Below are positions 24,711-33,712 of a stretch of DNA of 64,000 bases, piece after piece (positions within the stretch are counted from its first letter, which is position 1; every line of letters begins with the position of its first letter). The notes under the pieces are model-generated. The model made no database searches and was not told the origin of the DNA. It saw only the letters and a program-made list of their open reading frames with translations. Both the position numbers and the translations under genes were made by a program. Origin of the DNA: Rhodobacter flavimaris (GTDB lineage: Bacteria > Pseudomonadota > Alphaproteobacteria > Rhodobacterales > Rhodobacteraceae). The stretch covers positions 1 to 64,000 of the forward strand of contig NZ_JAJUOS010000010.1 in assembly GCF_021378075.1 (NCBI RefSeq), written 5' to 3'.

Positions 24711-26194
24711 CAGAGACTCTCCAGGTAGCGGATCAGGGCGGCGCGGGTGTCGGGCGCCATCCGCGCGACCCTATCACGGGCGGCTTGGGCTTCGCCACCG
24801 TGCCACAGGATGGCCTCCAGTAACGATCGCGCGCGCCCGTCATGCAGGTAGGTCGTGGGTTTGCCGCTGACCTCGGCGTTCAGCGCAATGCCCCAAAGCG
24901 GCGCGGTGCGCCATTCCGCACCCGTGGCGACGCCCTCGGGGCGCCCATCGGCCAGTCCCGACCCCATGTCGTGCAGAAGCAGATCGGTATAGGGCCAGAT
25001 CAGCTGAAAGCTACGCGCGGGGTCATCGGCCAGGCGGGCGGTTACGTATTTCGGGCGATGACAGGCGGGGCAGCCCACTTCGTGGAAGGCGTCCTTGCCC
25101 TGCAAGACCTGCGCGTCTTCTGGTGCGCGGCGGGCGGGCACCGAAAGCCCCTGCAAGTAGCGCGCCACCAGATCGAGAGCATCGCCCCCCACCTCGCGCC
25201 CGTCGCGCAGCCCGGCATCTTCGCCATTCGGCGCGACGCGGCAAGCGATCTGATCCGCAGTGCAATCCCCCGACGGATCGGGAAAGAGCGGCGAGGAGAG
25301 CCCCATATCGGTCGAGAACGCCGCCGCCGCCATTTCGCGCAGTGTCGCTGCCCCGGCCTTGAGGCCAAAGCGACCAAGCATCGCCTGCCCGCGATCCGCC
25401 GACCAGACCAGTGAGGCACGGCCCGAGATCCCGTCGCCATCCTTATCCTCGGGGTCGGCGCCCGCCAGAATATCGGCCTCGGGCACAGCCTCAAGCAAGC
25501 CAAGCCCGATCAGTTGCGGCCCGACGCGCAGCGAGGTCATCACCTCCGACGCCAGCGCAGGGGTCACGTTCGCAAGCGGGCGACGGAGCGAGACGACCTC
25601 GCCCCCGGAAAGGCTCACTTGCGTCTCCTCCCAGTCGATGCTCAGCGCGCCCTCGGGCGCGACACCGGGAATGGCGCGATCCTGCAACTGTGTGCCAAGC
25701 TGCGGATCGGGCAGCTTGGCTTGCCAGCCGGGGATCGCGGCAAGATGAGCGGGAATGGCCGAGGCGGGCGCGGCGCGCGACAGTTTCAGCACCATGCCGG
25801 AAAGCGCGCCCGGCGCCTCGGGCGGGCCGCCGCGCGCATCGCCGGGGTGGCAATTGGCACAGGCCCGCGCGTTGAACAGCGGCCCGAGCCCGTCCGAGGC
25901 GCGCGTGGCCGTAGGCGCGGGCACCCAGAGCTTGTCAAAGATTGCCTCGCCCAGAACGAAATCGAGCGCGGCGCCCTCCCCTAAAGTCACAAGCGGAGCC
26001 GAGAAACGCCCATCCATTACCGTCCCGGCTCCGGCGGGACGCGCTTCATAGGGTTCAACCCGGCCCGGATCGGCGGGAAGGGCCGTGACCGCAGCCACCC
26101 GCGCGGCATCCGCATTGCTGCGTGGCGCGGCAGGGTCAGCCACCGCGGGCAGGGCCAGCGAGAGGCCAAGCAAAAGGGAAATCGGGCGGATCAT
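24710..26194 (-). CDS. Di-heme oxidoreductase family protein (DHOR)
   Basis: A 494-residue periplasmic cytochrome of the di-heme oxidoreductase, peroxidase-like family. After a signal peptide (LLLGLSLALPAVA), the first heme motif is CANCH near residue 113 and the second is CPACH near 380. GPLFNARAC and YTDLLLHDMGSGLADGRPEG are family hallmarks. These proteins are encoded with imelysins and are thought to handle electrons for periplasmic iron or copper redox steps; the exact reaction is unknown. It sits 55 bases after the first imelysin gene and overlaps the second. Confidence 0.92.
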   Translation of the reverse strand: MIRPISLLLGLSLALPAVADPAAPRSNADAARVAAVTALPADPGRVEPYEARPAGAGTVMDGRFSAPLVTLGEGAALDFVLGEAIFDKLWVPAPTATRASDGLGPLFNARACANCHPGDARGGPPEAPGALSGMVLKLSRAAPASAIPAHLAAIPGWQAKLPDPQLGTQLQDRAIPGVAPEGALSIDWEETQVSLSGGEVVSLRRPLANVTPALASEVMTSLRVGPQLIGLGLLEAVPEADILAGADPEDKDGDGISGRASLVWSADRGQAMLGRFGLKAGAATLREMAAAAFSTDMGLSSPLFPDPSGDCTADQIACRVAPNGEDAGLRDGREVGGDALDLVARYLQGLSVPARRAPEDAQVLQGKDAFHEVGCPACHRPKYVTARLADDPARSFQLIWPYTDLLLHDMGSGLADGRPEGVATGAEWRTAPLWGIALNAEVSGKPTTYLHDGRARSLLEAILWHGGEAQAARDRVARMAPDTRAALIRYLESL

Positions 26195-26249
26195 CGGCAG
26201 TCAGACAATGAAAGGGTGCGTGGCCCGAAGCCTCGGGCCACGCGAAGAG

Positions 26250-27512
26250 TCACTGAAACACGGCGTTCGGATTATCGAGGCTATCCGAGCCTTCGACCGT
26301 CGCCTCGGTGCCGAGGGCCGCCACGGCGCGTTCGATGCTGCGGGTCTGCGCAATCAGCGCATCGACCGCCTTGTTGATGATCGCGGCACCGGCCTCGTTG
26401 CCCATTCCAAGCATCTGGTCGAAGGCCATGCCGCCTTCGGCTGCGGCTTTCATCTCACCCAAGGCCGCGACCGAGCCATCCAGATCGGCGCGCAGCTTTT
26501 CATCCACCGCCGGATCGGCGGCCTTGACCAAGTCCGACAGCGACGGCCCCGACACGACCGAGCCATCGACGCGGGTATAGCTGCCCAGATAGACGTTCCG
26601 AATGCCGAGGCCATCATAGTAATGGCTCAGGTGCGTCATGTCCGAGAAGCAATCATGCTCTTCCTCGGGGTCGTGCAGCATCAGGCCCAGCTTGATCCGC
26701 TCGCCCGCCAACTCGCCGTAGGAAAGCGACCCCATCCCGGTCAGGATCGCCGAGACCCCCGCCGCCGGGTCCGCCATCAGCGCGGTGCGGGCGCCGCCGT
26801 CCGCCTCCCAGTTCGCGGCCATTTCCGCCAGATCCGCCACCAAGAGATCGGTCGCGGCCTTCAGATAGGCGGCACGGCGATCGCAATTGCCGCCGGTACA
26901 GCCCTCGCCTGCCAGGTAGTCGGTGAAGGGGCGCGCGCCGGCACCGGCCTCGGTCCCGTTCAGATCCTGCCCCCAGAGCAGGAATTCGACGGCATGGTAA
27001 CCGGTGGCCACGTTGGCCTCGATCCCCTCGGCCTCATGCAGGACACCGCCAAGCAGTTCGGGCGTGATCTCGGTCGCGTCGATCTCGGTTGCGCCGATGG
27101 TGATCTTCGGGTTCGCGACGACATTGAGCAGCGCCAGTTCGTTTTCCTCGTTCACCGCGGCCGAGGACATATCGACATAGTCGATCAGCCCCTCGTCGAG
27201 TGGCCAAGCGTTCACGCGGCCTTCCCAGTCATCGACGATGGCATTGCCGAATCGGAACGCCTCGGTCTGCTGATAGGGCACACGCGCCGCGATCCAGGCC
27301 GCGCGGGCGGCTTGCAGCGTGTCCTCTGACGGCGCGGCAATCAGGGCGTCGACTGCGCCTTGCAGCGCCTGAGCGGTGGCGAGGCTGTCGGCATAGCCCG
27401 CTTGCGCCAGATCGGCATAGGTATCCAGCACAGCTTCGGTTGAGGGGGCTTCAGCAAAGGCCGGGCCGGTCAGTGCGGTCGAGGCCGCGAGGGCCAGCAG
27501 GGTCTTTTTCAT
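26250..27512 (-). CDS. Imelysin-family iron-regulated protein, IrpA-like
   Basis: A 420-residue secreted imelysin with a signal peptide (LLALAASTALTGPAFA). The conserved GYHAVEFLLWGQD, the GxHxxE motif, is present, with GRVNAWPLDEGLIDYVD and GMGSLSYGELAGERI as further family blocks. Such proteins (IrpA, EfeO-related) are induced under iron limitation and take part in iron uptake; peptidase activity is doubtful. It is the first gene of the four-gene operon. The start at 27512 has AAGGAA upstream. A palindrome at 27574-27586 is a candidate regulatory site. Confidence 0.92.
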   Translation of the reverse strand: MKKTLLALAASTALTGPAFAEAPSTEAVLDTYADLAQAGYADSLATAQALQGAVDALIAAPSEDTLQAARAAWIAARVPYQQTEAFRFGNAIVDDWEGRVNAWPLDEGLIDYVDMSSAAVNEENELALLNVVANPKITIGATEIDATEITPELLGGVLHEAEGIEANVATGYHAVEFLLWGQDLNGTEAGAGARPFTDYLAGEGCTGGNCDRRAAYLKAATDLLVADLAEMAANWEADGGARTALMADPAAGVSAILTGMGSLSYGELAGERIKLGLMLHDPEEEHDCFSDMTHLSHYYDGLGIRNVYLGSYTRVDGSVVSGPSLSDLVKAADPAVDEKLRADLDGSVAALGEMKAAAEGGMAFDQMLGMGNEAGAAIINKAVDALIAQTRSIERAVAALGTEATVEGSDSLDNPNAVFQ

Positions 27513-27573
27513 CGCGCGTTCCTTCTGAATCAGTTCTGCGCCCCGGTCGCGCGGGACAACGAGCGGAAACCTA

Positions 27574-27586
27574 CTGATTTAGTCAG
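27574..27586. promoter_or_regulatory. Palindrome upstream of the imelysin operon
   Basis: CTGATTTAGTCAG has arms CTGA and TCAG around five bases and lies about 62 bases upstream of the irpA-like start in an AT-richer stretch. Position and symmetry suggest an operator. Iron-responsive regulators of Rhodobacteraceae bind short palindromes of this kind, but I cannot assign the protein. Confidence 0.45.
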
Positions 27587-27631
27587 ATATGTAAACCCGA
27601 TTTTTTCACTCGGATAAATTGACCCCACGCC

Positions 27632-27662
27632 AAAGAAAAAGGCCGCACCCGAAGGTGCGGCC
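27632..27662 (-). terminator. Rho-independent terminator after rpmG
   Basis: GGCCGCACC pairs with GGTGCGGCC around a tetraloop-like centre at 27641-27662; on the minus strand it is followed by TTTTTCTTT. It closes the rpmG transcript. Confidence 0.92.
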
Positions 27663-27687
27663 CTTAAGACCCAAGGTCTGGCAGATC

Positions 27688-27855
27688 TTACTTGATCTTG
27701 CCTTCCTTGTATTCGACGTGCTTGCGAACGACCGGATCGTATTTGTTCACGGTCATTTTTTCGGTCATGGTGCGGGCATTCTTCTTGGTCACGTAGAAGT
27801 GCCCGGTGCCCGCCGTCGAGTTCAGACGGATCTTGATCGTCGTCGGCTTCGCCAT
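27688..27855 (-). CDS. rpmG: 50S ribosomal protein L33
   Basis: A 55-residue L33 beginning [18 protein letters not shown], with [10 protein letters not shown] and [20 protein letters not shown]. The zinc-binding cysteines of some L33 proteins are absent, so this is the cysteine-free type usual in alphaproteobacteria. ATG at 27855 has AGGAGAACG upstream. It is a single-gene unit with a strong terminator. Confidence 0.97.
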
Positions 27856-27972
27856 TGTCGTTCTCCTAGAGCCGGGCACCCCGGCCCGCTGAATTCCTTT
27901 GAAGCCCGCCTTTTAGCGAGGCGCGTTTCAGAGTCAACCTCCAAAGCGCGCCTTTGCCGAATTTATCGCGGC

Positions 27973-28683
27973 TTAGTGCGTGGGCTTGCCCATAGCCTTG
28001 TGGATCTCCAGCACCTTGGAGGCCTCAAGCCCCATCGCAGCAGCCAGATTCGCCAGATATTGTTTCTCGGCATCGGTATCGACCGAGATAGCCATCAGCG
28101 CGGCCGAATAGACCTGCGCCTTGGCGCTCTCGCCCGCCGCCGTGGCCAGCCCCACGACATCGACCGGCGCATCAAGCTCCGCCGCGACGAAGGCGATCTC
28201 TTCGTCCGAGGCATCCGACAGGTGATCCATGATCTTGGCGCGCTCGTCGCGGTCGATCTCGCCGTCGGCCTTGGCGGCCTGGATCATCGCGCGGATCATC
28301 AGCTTGGCCTGCTCCTCCATGATCGCGCTGCCCGGCGAGGCCGCCGACACCGCCCCGATCATGTCGCCAAGCCCCTTGGCGCCCGCAGTCGCGGCACCGG
28401 TCATGGCCGACATGAGGTTGCCAAGGCCCGCCTCGGTCGCCTCGGTCGCGGCAACCGCCTGCGAACCGAACTTGGCCACCATGTCGCGCACGGCTTCCTT
28501 GCCGCCCGGAACGCCCATCTTCTCGGCGAAATCGCCCATCTGGTCAGCCATGCCGCCCGGCTCTCCGGCGCCGCGCATCGCCTCTTTCATGCCTTCCATG
28601 CCACCGATCTTGCGGAACTTGTCCACCCCGCGCGCCGCGGCAAACCCAACGGCCAGCGTGGCCAGCGTCTTCACAAAACTCAT
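27973..28683 (-). CDS. DUF533 / TerB-like protein
   Basis: A 236-residue protein with a short hydrophobic N-terminus (LATLAVGFAAARGV), a Gly/Ala/Met-rich middle and a C-terminal helical domain. The C-terminal block AKLMIRAMIQAAKADGEID, ERAKIMDHL and QVYSAALMAISVDTDAEKQY matches DUF533, related to the TerB tellurite-resistance fold, with an acidic D-x-E-x-D pattern that may bind metal. Enterobacterial YebE is a relative. Its role is probably envelope-associated stress, but that is inference. It is transcribed alone, between rpmG and RNase P RNA. Confidence 0.8.
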   Translation of the reverse strand: MSFVKTLATLAVGFAAARGVDKFRKIGGMEGMKEAMRGAGEPGGMADQMGDFAEKMGVPGGKEAVRDMVAKFGSQAVAATEATEAGLGNLMSAMTGAATAGAKGLGDMIGAVSAASPGSAIMEEQAKLMIRAMIQAAKADGEIDRDERAKIMDHLSDASDEEIAFVAAELDAPVDVVGLATAAGESAKAQVYSAALMAISVDTDAEKQYLANLAAAMGLEASKVLEIHKAMGKPTH

Positions 28684-28794
28684 CCTACACCCCCCGGTTG
28701 TTCAGGTTCGCGAATAGTGCGGCCAAAGGGCCATTCCACAAAAGGTTTTTTCGCCGCGAGGGCGATTGGCCGCGATATGCGGAGGGAAGAATTT

Positions 28795-29190
28795 GCGCGG
28801 ATGGCCTGTAAGCCGGATTTTGTCCAAGGCCGAAGCCTCTGGATGACCATTCCTCTGGCCCTGCGGTTGCCCGCAGGATCTAGCCGCCAACCCGGACCAC
28901 TCGGGGCGAAGCTCCCCTGCCGCGAACGGCGCGTGGTCCCTATTCGGCGTTGCTCCCGGTGGGGCTTGCCGTGCCGGTCCGGTTACCCGTCCCGCGGTGG
29001 GCTCTTACCCCACCGTTTCACCCTTACCCTGCAAGCAGGGCGGTCTGTTCTCTGTGGCGCTTTCCCTGGGGTTTCCCCCGCCGGGCGTTACCCGGCACCG
29101 CCGCTTCATGGAGTCCGGACTTTCCTCGACCCCCCAGCTATCCGCGAAATGCGGAGCTATGGGCAGCCGCGGTCATCCAGCCATCCGCGC
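28795..29190 (-). ncRNA. rnpB: RNase P RNA, bacterial type A
   Basis: About 396 bases on the minus strand. The ends pair as helix P1: GCGCGGATGG at the 5' end and CCATCCGCGC at the 3' end. The universally conserved GAGGAAAGTCCGGACT follows near the 5' end, with ACAGAGAACAGACCG in the middle and AAATCCGGCTTACAGG near the 3' end. Together these identify the catalytic RNA of RNase P, which matures tRNA 5' ends. Exact termini are estimated from P1. Confidence 0.95.
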
Positions 29191-29228
29191 GCCGCCCAGA
29201 TATGCGCGCGCGGCGCCCGCGTCAATCG

Positions 29229-29909
29229 CTAGCAGGCGCGCCACTGATCGCCGTCATCGCCATAGTGTGCGGCCAGCGCGGCCACCATGGCCATGTCGGC
29301 GCCATCGAGCGGCCCGTCATGGCGCGGCCGGAAACGCAGCCGGAACGCCTGCAAAAGCTGCGAGGGCGGCACCTCGGGGTAGCCGAAGGCCTGCGCCAGC
29401 GCCGCGAAAACCTGCGGGTCGGGGGGCAGTTGCGGCCCCGCCTCGGGCCAGACCGCCAGCCCCTGCAACGCCAACCTGCGCCAGTCGAAGCGTGGCCCCG
29501 GATCGGCCTTGCGGTCGGGCGCCATGTCGGAATGCGCGATCACGCCCTCGGGTCCGATGCCCCAACGCACCATAATCGCGCGCAAGAGCACCTCAAGCGC
29601 GGCCATCTGCGGCTCTGGGAAAGGCGCGTCGCCGGTATTGGCGAGTTCGATGCCGATCGAGCGGGAGTTCACATCCCCCTGCCCGCGCCATGCACCTGCG
29701 CCCGCGTGCCAGGCGCGTGCTGCCTCGTCCACCAGTTGCTCGGCCCGGCCATCCTCGGCGATCAGCCAATGGGCCGAGACCTCGGCCACCGGGTCGCACA
29801 GGCGCGCCCTCGCCTCGGCGCAGCTGCGCATGGCGGTGTAGTGGATCACGATCAGTTCCGGGCGCAAACCGCCCCTGCGCTCGCCGAAATTGGGCGAGGG
29901 CAGCGTCAC
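29229..29909 (-). CDS. N-acetylmuramoyl-L-alanine amidase (AmpD-like)
   Basis: A 226-residue amidase-2 domain protein that cleaves the amide bond between muramic acid and the peptide. The zinc ligands are His in VIHYTAM near residue 24, a second His probably in VIAHSDMAPDRKADPGP, and the following Asp/Asn region. HWLIAEDG and RSIGIELANTG are standard blocks. No signal peptide is seen, so it may work on recycled muropeptides in the cytoplasm. GTG at 29909 overlaps the upstream stop (GTGA); ATG at 29942 is an alternative. C-terminal residues 140-226 hold a peptidoglycan-binding-like region. Confidence 0.88.
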   Translation of the reverse strand: MTLPSPNFGERRGGLRPELIVIHYTAMRSCAEARARLCDPVAEVSAHWLIAEDGRAEQLVDEAARAWHAGAGAWRGQGDVNSRSIGIELANTGDAPFPEPQMAALEVLLRAIMVRWGIGPEGVIAHSDMAPDRKADPGPRFDWRRLALQGLAVWPEAGPQLPPDPQVFAALAQAFGYPEVPPSQLLQAFRLRFRPRHDGPLDGADMAMVAALAAHYGDDGDQWRAC

Positions 29910-30586
29910 TGGCGCGCGGCCTGGAACGGGCGCGGGTCCCATCCGCAGGCAAAGCCGTCGCCATCGGGGTCGAGGTTGAGCGAATCCTTCTGCGGCCCGC
30001 CCTTCTCAAGGAAGGCCATCTGCGCGAGATCCGGCGAGATATACTTGGCGCAGGCCTTGCCGGAATCGGTCAGGTGGAAGCCGCCGCGATCATAGATCTG
30101 CTGGCCCATCCCGTTGGTCGCCGACAGCGCATAGGCCGCAAGGTTTGGACCCGCAGAGCCCTGCACCGCTGGCGCGACGACAGGCGCCGGGGCGGCCGGC
30201 ACCAGGGGCGCCGCCGTGGGGGTCGGAGAGGTCGCGGCCAGCGTCGCCAGCGCCTCTTGCCCGAGGGATTGATCCCCCGCTGCAGGCGTCGCTACAACCG
30301 CGGTCGGCACTGCTGCACCGGGCTGGATCGCCGCGGGCGCCAGCGCCGAAAGCGGCGCCGTGCCGTAGCCATTATTCGCCGGAACCGGAGCGGCCGCCGC
30401 CACCACCGGCTGCGCGGGGGCGATCTTCGGCGCGGGAATGGCCGCCTGACGCTGCCCCACCAACTCGGCCTCGCGCTGCGCCAAATAGGTCCCGTAATCG
30501 CCAAAACCGACCCCGGCAGTGCCGGACCCGGTCGGAGTGCACGCCATCAGCGCCAGCGCAGGAAGGGCAAGAACGAGGATTTTCAT
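29906..30586 (-). CDS. Lipoprotein with Excalibur-like calcium-binding domain
   Basis: A 226-residue predicted lipoprotein: the signal ends in ALMAC at residues 12-16, giving a lipobox cysteine. A long Ala/Pro-rich linker (about 60-145) separates it from a C-terminal domain with CAKYISPDLAQMAFL and LNLDPDGDGFACGWDP. The D-P-D-G-D-G-x-A-C pattern is the Excalibur motif, a small calcium-binding module common in surface proteins. The stop overlaps the amidase start, so the pair probably acts together at the cell wall. Function beyond that is unknown. Confidence 0.82.
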   Translation of the reverse strand: MKILVLALPALALMACTPTGSGTAGVGFGDYGTYLAQREAELVGQRQAAIPAPKIAPAQPVVAAAAPVPANNGYGTAPLSALAPAAIQPGAAVPTAVVATPAAGDQSLGQEALATLAATSPTPTAAPLVPAAPAPVVAPAVQGSAGPNLAAYALSATNGMGQQIYDRGGFHLTDSGKACAKYISPDLAQMAFLEKGGPQKDSLNLDPDGDGFACGWDPRPFQAARQ

Positions 30587-30598
30587 CGGTTTACTCCG

Positions 30599-32077
30599 TT
30601 ACCACCACTTGTCGGGCTTGGCCGCGAAGCCGACCGCCTTTTCAAGCACATAGGCATGATTGAGCAGATCGCCCTCGGCCCAGGGCCGACCGATCAGTTG
30701 CAGCCCCAGCGGCAGGCCCTTGGAATCTAGCCCCGCCGGAACCGAGACGCCCGGCAAACCGGCAAGGTTCACCGTCACGGTGAACACGTCATTGAGATAC
30801 ATCTCGACCGGATCGGCATCCTTCATCTCACCGAGGCCAAAGGCCGACGAGGGCGTCGCCGGCGTCAGGATCGCGTCGATCCCGTCGGCGAAGGCGATGT
30901 CGAAGTCGCGCTTGATCAGGGCGCGCACCTTGCGGGCGCGGTTGTAATAGGCGTCGTAGAAGCCCGCCGAGAGGACATAGGTGCCGATCATGATGCGGCG
31001 CTGCACCTCGGGGCCGAAGCCCTCGGCGCGGGTCTTTTCATACATCTCGACGATGCCGTCCCCCGCTGCCAGCTTGGCGCGGTGGCCGTAGCGCACCCCG
31101 TCATAGCGCGCGAGGTTCGACGAGGCTTCCGCCGGCGCGATCACGTAATAGGCGGGCAGCGCGTATTTCGTATGCGGCAGCGAGATATCGACGATCTCGG
31201 CGCCCGCTTCGCGCAGCATGGCGCTGCCGTCTTCCCAGATCTTGGCGATCTCGGCGGGCATGCCGTCCATGCGGTATTCGCGCGGAATGCCGATCTTCTT
31301 GCCGCGAATGTCGCCGGTCAGCGCCGCTTCGAAATTCGGCACCGGAATATCGGCCGAGGTCGAATCCTTGGCATCGACCGAGGCCATCGCCTCGAGCATG
31401 ATCGCCGCGTCGCGCACCGATTTGGTCATCGGACCGGCCTGATCGAGCGAGGACGCAAAGGCCACCACACCCCAACGCGACACGCGCCCGTAGGTCGGCT
31501 TGATGCCGACGATGCCGGTGAAGGCCGCAGGCTGGCGGATCGAGCCGCCGGTATCCGTGCCCGTCGCCGCAAGGCAAAGGTCCGCCGCGACCGCCGCCGC
31601 CGAGCCACCCGAGGAACCACCGGGCGTCAGCTTGCGATCATCGACCTTCCAGGGGTTCACGACCGGGCCGTAGCAGGCCGTCTCGTTCGACGAACCCATG
31701 GCGAACTCGTCCATGCTGAGCTTGCCCAGCATGACTGCACCCGCGTCCCACAGGTTTTGCGTGACGGTCGATTCATACTCGGGCTTGAACCCCTTGAGGA
31801 TGTTCGAGGCCGCTTGCGAGGCCACGCCCTTGGTGCAGAACAGATCCTTGATCCCCAAAGGGATGCCGCACATCGCGGGCGCGTCACCGGCCTTGAGACG
31901 CACATCGGCGGCCTTGGCCTGATCCAGCGCGATCTCGGGGGTCTTGGCGCAATAAGCGTTCAACGCACCCGCACCGTCGATGGCCGCAAGGCAGCTTTCG
32001 GTGATCTCGACCGAGGTCACATCGCCCTTGCGCAGCGCGTCGCGGGCATCGGCGATCGTCAGTTTGTTCAGGCTCAT
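30599..32077 (-). CDS. gatA: Aspartyl/glutamyl-tRNA amidotransferase subunit A
   Basis: A 492-residue amidase-signature enzyme, the glutaminase subunit of GatCAB, which converts Glu-tRNA(Gln) and Asp-tRNA(Asn) to the amide forms. The catalytic Lys is in [10 protein letters not shown] near residue 76, the cis-Ser in [14 protein letters not shown] near 152, and the nucleophile Ser in [14 protein letters not shown] near 177. Length is normal. ATG at 32077 overlaps the gatC stop by four bases. gatB is not in this window. tRNA-Gln and gltX also lie in the window. Confidence 0.97.
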   Translation of the reverse strand: MSLNKLTIADARDALRKGDVTSVEITESCLAAIDGAGALNAYCAKTPEIALDQAKAADVRLKAGDAPAMCGIPLGIKDLFCTKGVASQAASNILKGFKPEYESTVTQNLWDAGAVMLGKLSMDEFAMGSSNETACYGPVVNPWKVDDRKLTPGGSSGGSAAAVAADLCLAATGTDTGGSIRQPAAFTGIVGIKPTYGRVSRWGVVAFASSLDQAGPMTKSVRDAAIMLEAMASVDAKDSTSADIPVPNFEAALTGDIRGKKIGIPREYRMDGMPAEIAKIWEDGSAMLREAGAEIVDISLPHTKYALPAYYVIAPAEASSNLARYDGVRYGHRAKLAAGDGIVEMYEKTRAEGFGPEVQRRIMIGTYVLSAGFYDAYYNRARKVRALIKRDFDIAFADGIDAILTPATPSSAFGLGEMKDADPVEMYLNDVFTVTVNLAGLPGVSVPAGLDSKGLPLGLQLIGRPWAEGDLLNHAYVLEKAVGFAAKPDKWW

Positions 32078-32361
32078 TCGACCACCTTCGGCACGGCAAA
32101 GAAGCCCTCGCGGGCGTCGGGGGCGTTCTTGAGGATCTTGTCCTGATAGCCGCCGTCGGTCACCACGTCCTCGCGGCGCTTGAGACGCATCGGCGTCACC
32201 GAGGTCATCGGTTCGATCCCCTCCACGTCAACTTCGTTAAGTTGCTCCATGAAGGTCAGAATGCCACTCAGCTGCCCGGCGAGTTTGGGCAGATCCTCTT
32301 CGGCCACGGCAATGCGCGCCAGATGCGCCACCTTGCGGGCGGTGTCGATGTCAATGGACAT
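32074..32361 (-). CDS. gatC: Aspartyl/glutamyl-tRNA amidotransferase subunit C
   Basis: A 95-residue GatC that stabilises the GatAB complex. It starts [19 protein letters not shown], continues [20 protein letters not shown] and ends [12 protein letters not shown], all family-typical. ATG at 32361 has GGAGACC upstream. It precedes and overlaps gatA, and diverges from the MBL hydrolase gene across about 110 bases. Confidence 0.96.
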   Translation of the reverse strand: MSIDIDTARKVAHLARIAVAEEDLPKLAGQLSGILTFMEQLNEVDVEGIEPMTSVTPMRLKRREDVVTDGGYQDKILKNAPDAREGFFAVPKVVE

Positions 32362-32472
32362 AGGGGTCTCCGCTTGTCTTGGGCCGGGTTTAGCGCCCAT
32401 GGCCCCGGCTTTCAAGCGCGCTTGCCGGGCGCGGCTACGACGCTAATCTGGGACGAAACAGCGGAGGATGCG

Positions 32473-33165
32473 ATGAAACTCACCTGGCTCGGCCATTCCG
32501 GCTTCCGGCTTGAAATCGAAAACGCGGTCATCCTGATCGACCCGTGGCTGACCGGGAACCCGGTCTTCCCGGCCGAAAAGCGCGCCGAGGCCATCGCGGG
32601 CGCGACCCATGTGCTGCTGACGCATGGCCATGGCGACCATTCGGGCGACACGCTGGCCATCGCGAAAGAGCTGAATATTCCCGTTGTTGGGATCTATGAT
32701 CTGGTGTCCTGGTGGCAGGAGACGCAGGGCATCGCCGGCGTGGGTTTCAACAAGGGCGGCACCGTCGATCTGGGCGGCGCCAAGGTCACCATGGTGCCGG
32801 CGGCGCATTCATCGTCCGTCGGCGGGGCGAACGGGCCGGTCTATGCGGGGGGCGAGGCGGGCTACATGATCGCGGGCGAGGGCCACACGATCTATGTCAG
32901 CGGCGACACGACGATCATGGCCGACATGGGATGGATGGGCGATTACCACGCGCCCGACATCGGTATTCTCTGCGCGGGCGGGCATTTCACCATGGACATG
33001 AAGGCCGCAGCCTTTGCCGCGAAGAAATACTTCGATTTCAAGACAGTCATTCCCTGCCACTACCGCACCTTCCCGCTGCTGGAACAATCCGCGGATGCGC
33101 TGAAAGCGGGCCTGCCGGGCGTGCAGGTGATCGAGCCGCAGGTGATGCAGTCGATCACGCTCTAG
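32473..33165 (+). CDS. UPF0173-type metal-dependent hydrolase, MBL fold
   Basis: A 230-residue metallo-beta-lactamase-fold protein. The metal site motif is THGHGDHSGD near residues 50-59, with IYVSGDTTI and IPCHYRTFPLLEQ giving the remaining ligands. The start MKLTWLGHSGFRLE is the hallmark of the YtkL/UPF0173 group. No substrate is established for this group. ATG at 32473 has GGAGG eight bases upstream. It is divergent from gatC and ends in a hairpin shared with the next convergent gene. Confidence 0.9.
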   Translation: MKLTWLGHSGFRLEIENAVILIDPWLTGNPVFPAEKRAEAIAGATHVLLTHGHGDHSGDTLAIAKELNIPVVGIYDLVSWWQETQGIAGVGFNKGGTVDLGGAKVTMVPAAHSSSVGGANGPVYAGGEAGYMIAGEGHTIYVSGDTTIMADMGWMGDYHAPDIGILCAGGHFTMDMKAAAFAAKKYFDFKTVIPCHYRTFPLLEQSADALKAGLPGVQVIEPQVMQSITL

Positions 33166-33167
33166 GC

Positions 33168-33189
33168 GGAGGGGCCAAACGGCCCCTCC
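33168..33189. terminator. Bidirectional hairpin between convergent genes
   Basis: GGAGGGGCC and GGCCCCTCC form a nine-pair stem around a four-base loop, three bases after the MBL stop and five bases before the 3' end of the DsrE-like gene. T runs are weak on both sides. Confidence 0.65.
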
Positions 33190-33194
33190 CCGTT

Positions 33195-33635
33195 TCACGG
33201 ACGGATATAGGCGAAGCCCTCGCCCTGCAGCTCCATCAGCCGCACCGCACCCGAGGGCACCACGGTGGCCTCCTCGATAAGCGCGGGCGCGGCGCCCTCC
33301 TTGGCGGTCATCCCCTTGAGGGTATTGTTGCAGGCGGCGAAAGTGATCGGCGCCCCCGCCATGGCCATCTGCTCGATCCGGTCCTTCACCGGCGAGGTGT
33401 CGGCGCGCAGCATGTGCAGCCCCGGCCCGTAGGTCACGATTTCAATGGCCACCTCCTGGCCCAGCTCGGCGTAATGCGCCGCGATGTTGCTGGCATTGTT
33501 AAGCGCCAGGTTCATCACCTGCGGATCATTTTCATCGACCTGAATAGCAACCTTGGCCGTGGCATCGGCCAAGACCGGGCCAGCACCCAGCATAGTGGCC
33601 AGCGCAAGCGCGGCCAGTCCTCCCTTACGAATCAT
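33195..33635 (-). CDS. Secreted DsrE-family protein
   Basis: A 146-residue protein with a signal peptide (LAALALATMLGAGPVLA) and a DsrE/DsrF-like fold. The conserved cysteine sits in ITFAACNNTLKGM near residue 102, with VAIEIVTYGPGLHMLRA earlier. Periplasmic DsrE-like proteins of this type are found near sulfur-oxidation or cytochrome genes; here no such partner is adjacent. ATG at 33635 follows GGGAGG. Whether the cysteine carries sulfur is unknown. Confidence 0.82.
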   Translation of the reverse strand: MIRKGGLAALALATMLGAGPVLADATAKVAIQVDENDPQVMNLALNNASNIAAHYAELGQEVAIEIVTYGPGLHMLRADTSPVKDRIEQMAMAGAPITFAACNNTLKGMTAKEGAAPALIEEATVVPSGAVRLMELQGEGFAYIRP

Positions 33636-33712
33636 GTGAACCTCCCTTTCACATCAGGGGTTCAGCGTCCGCGCATTCGGGCCCAAATCCAAGAAAATTC
33701 GAATATGTGAAT

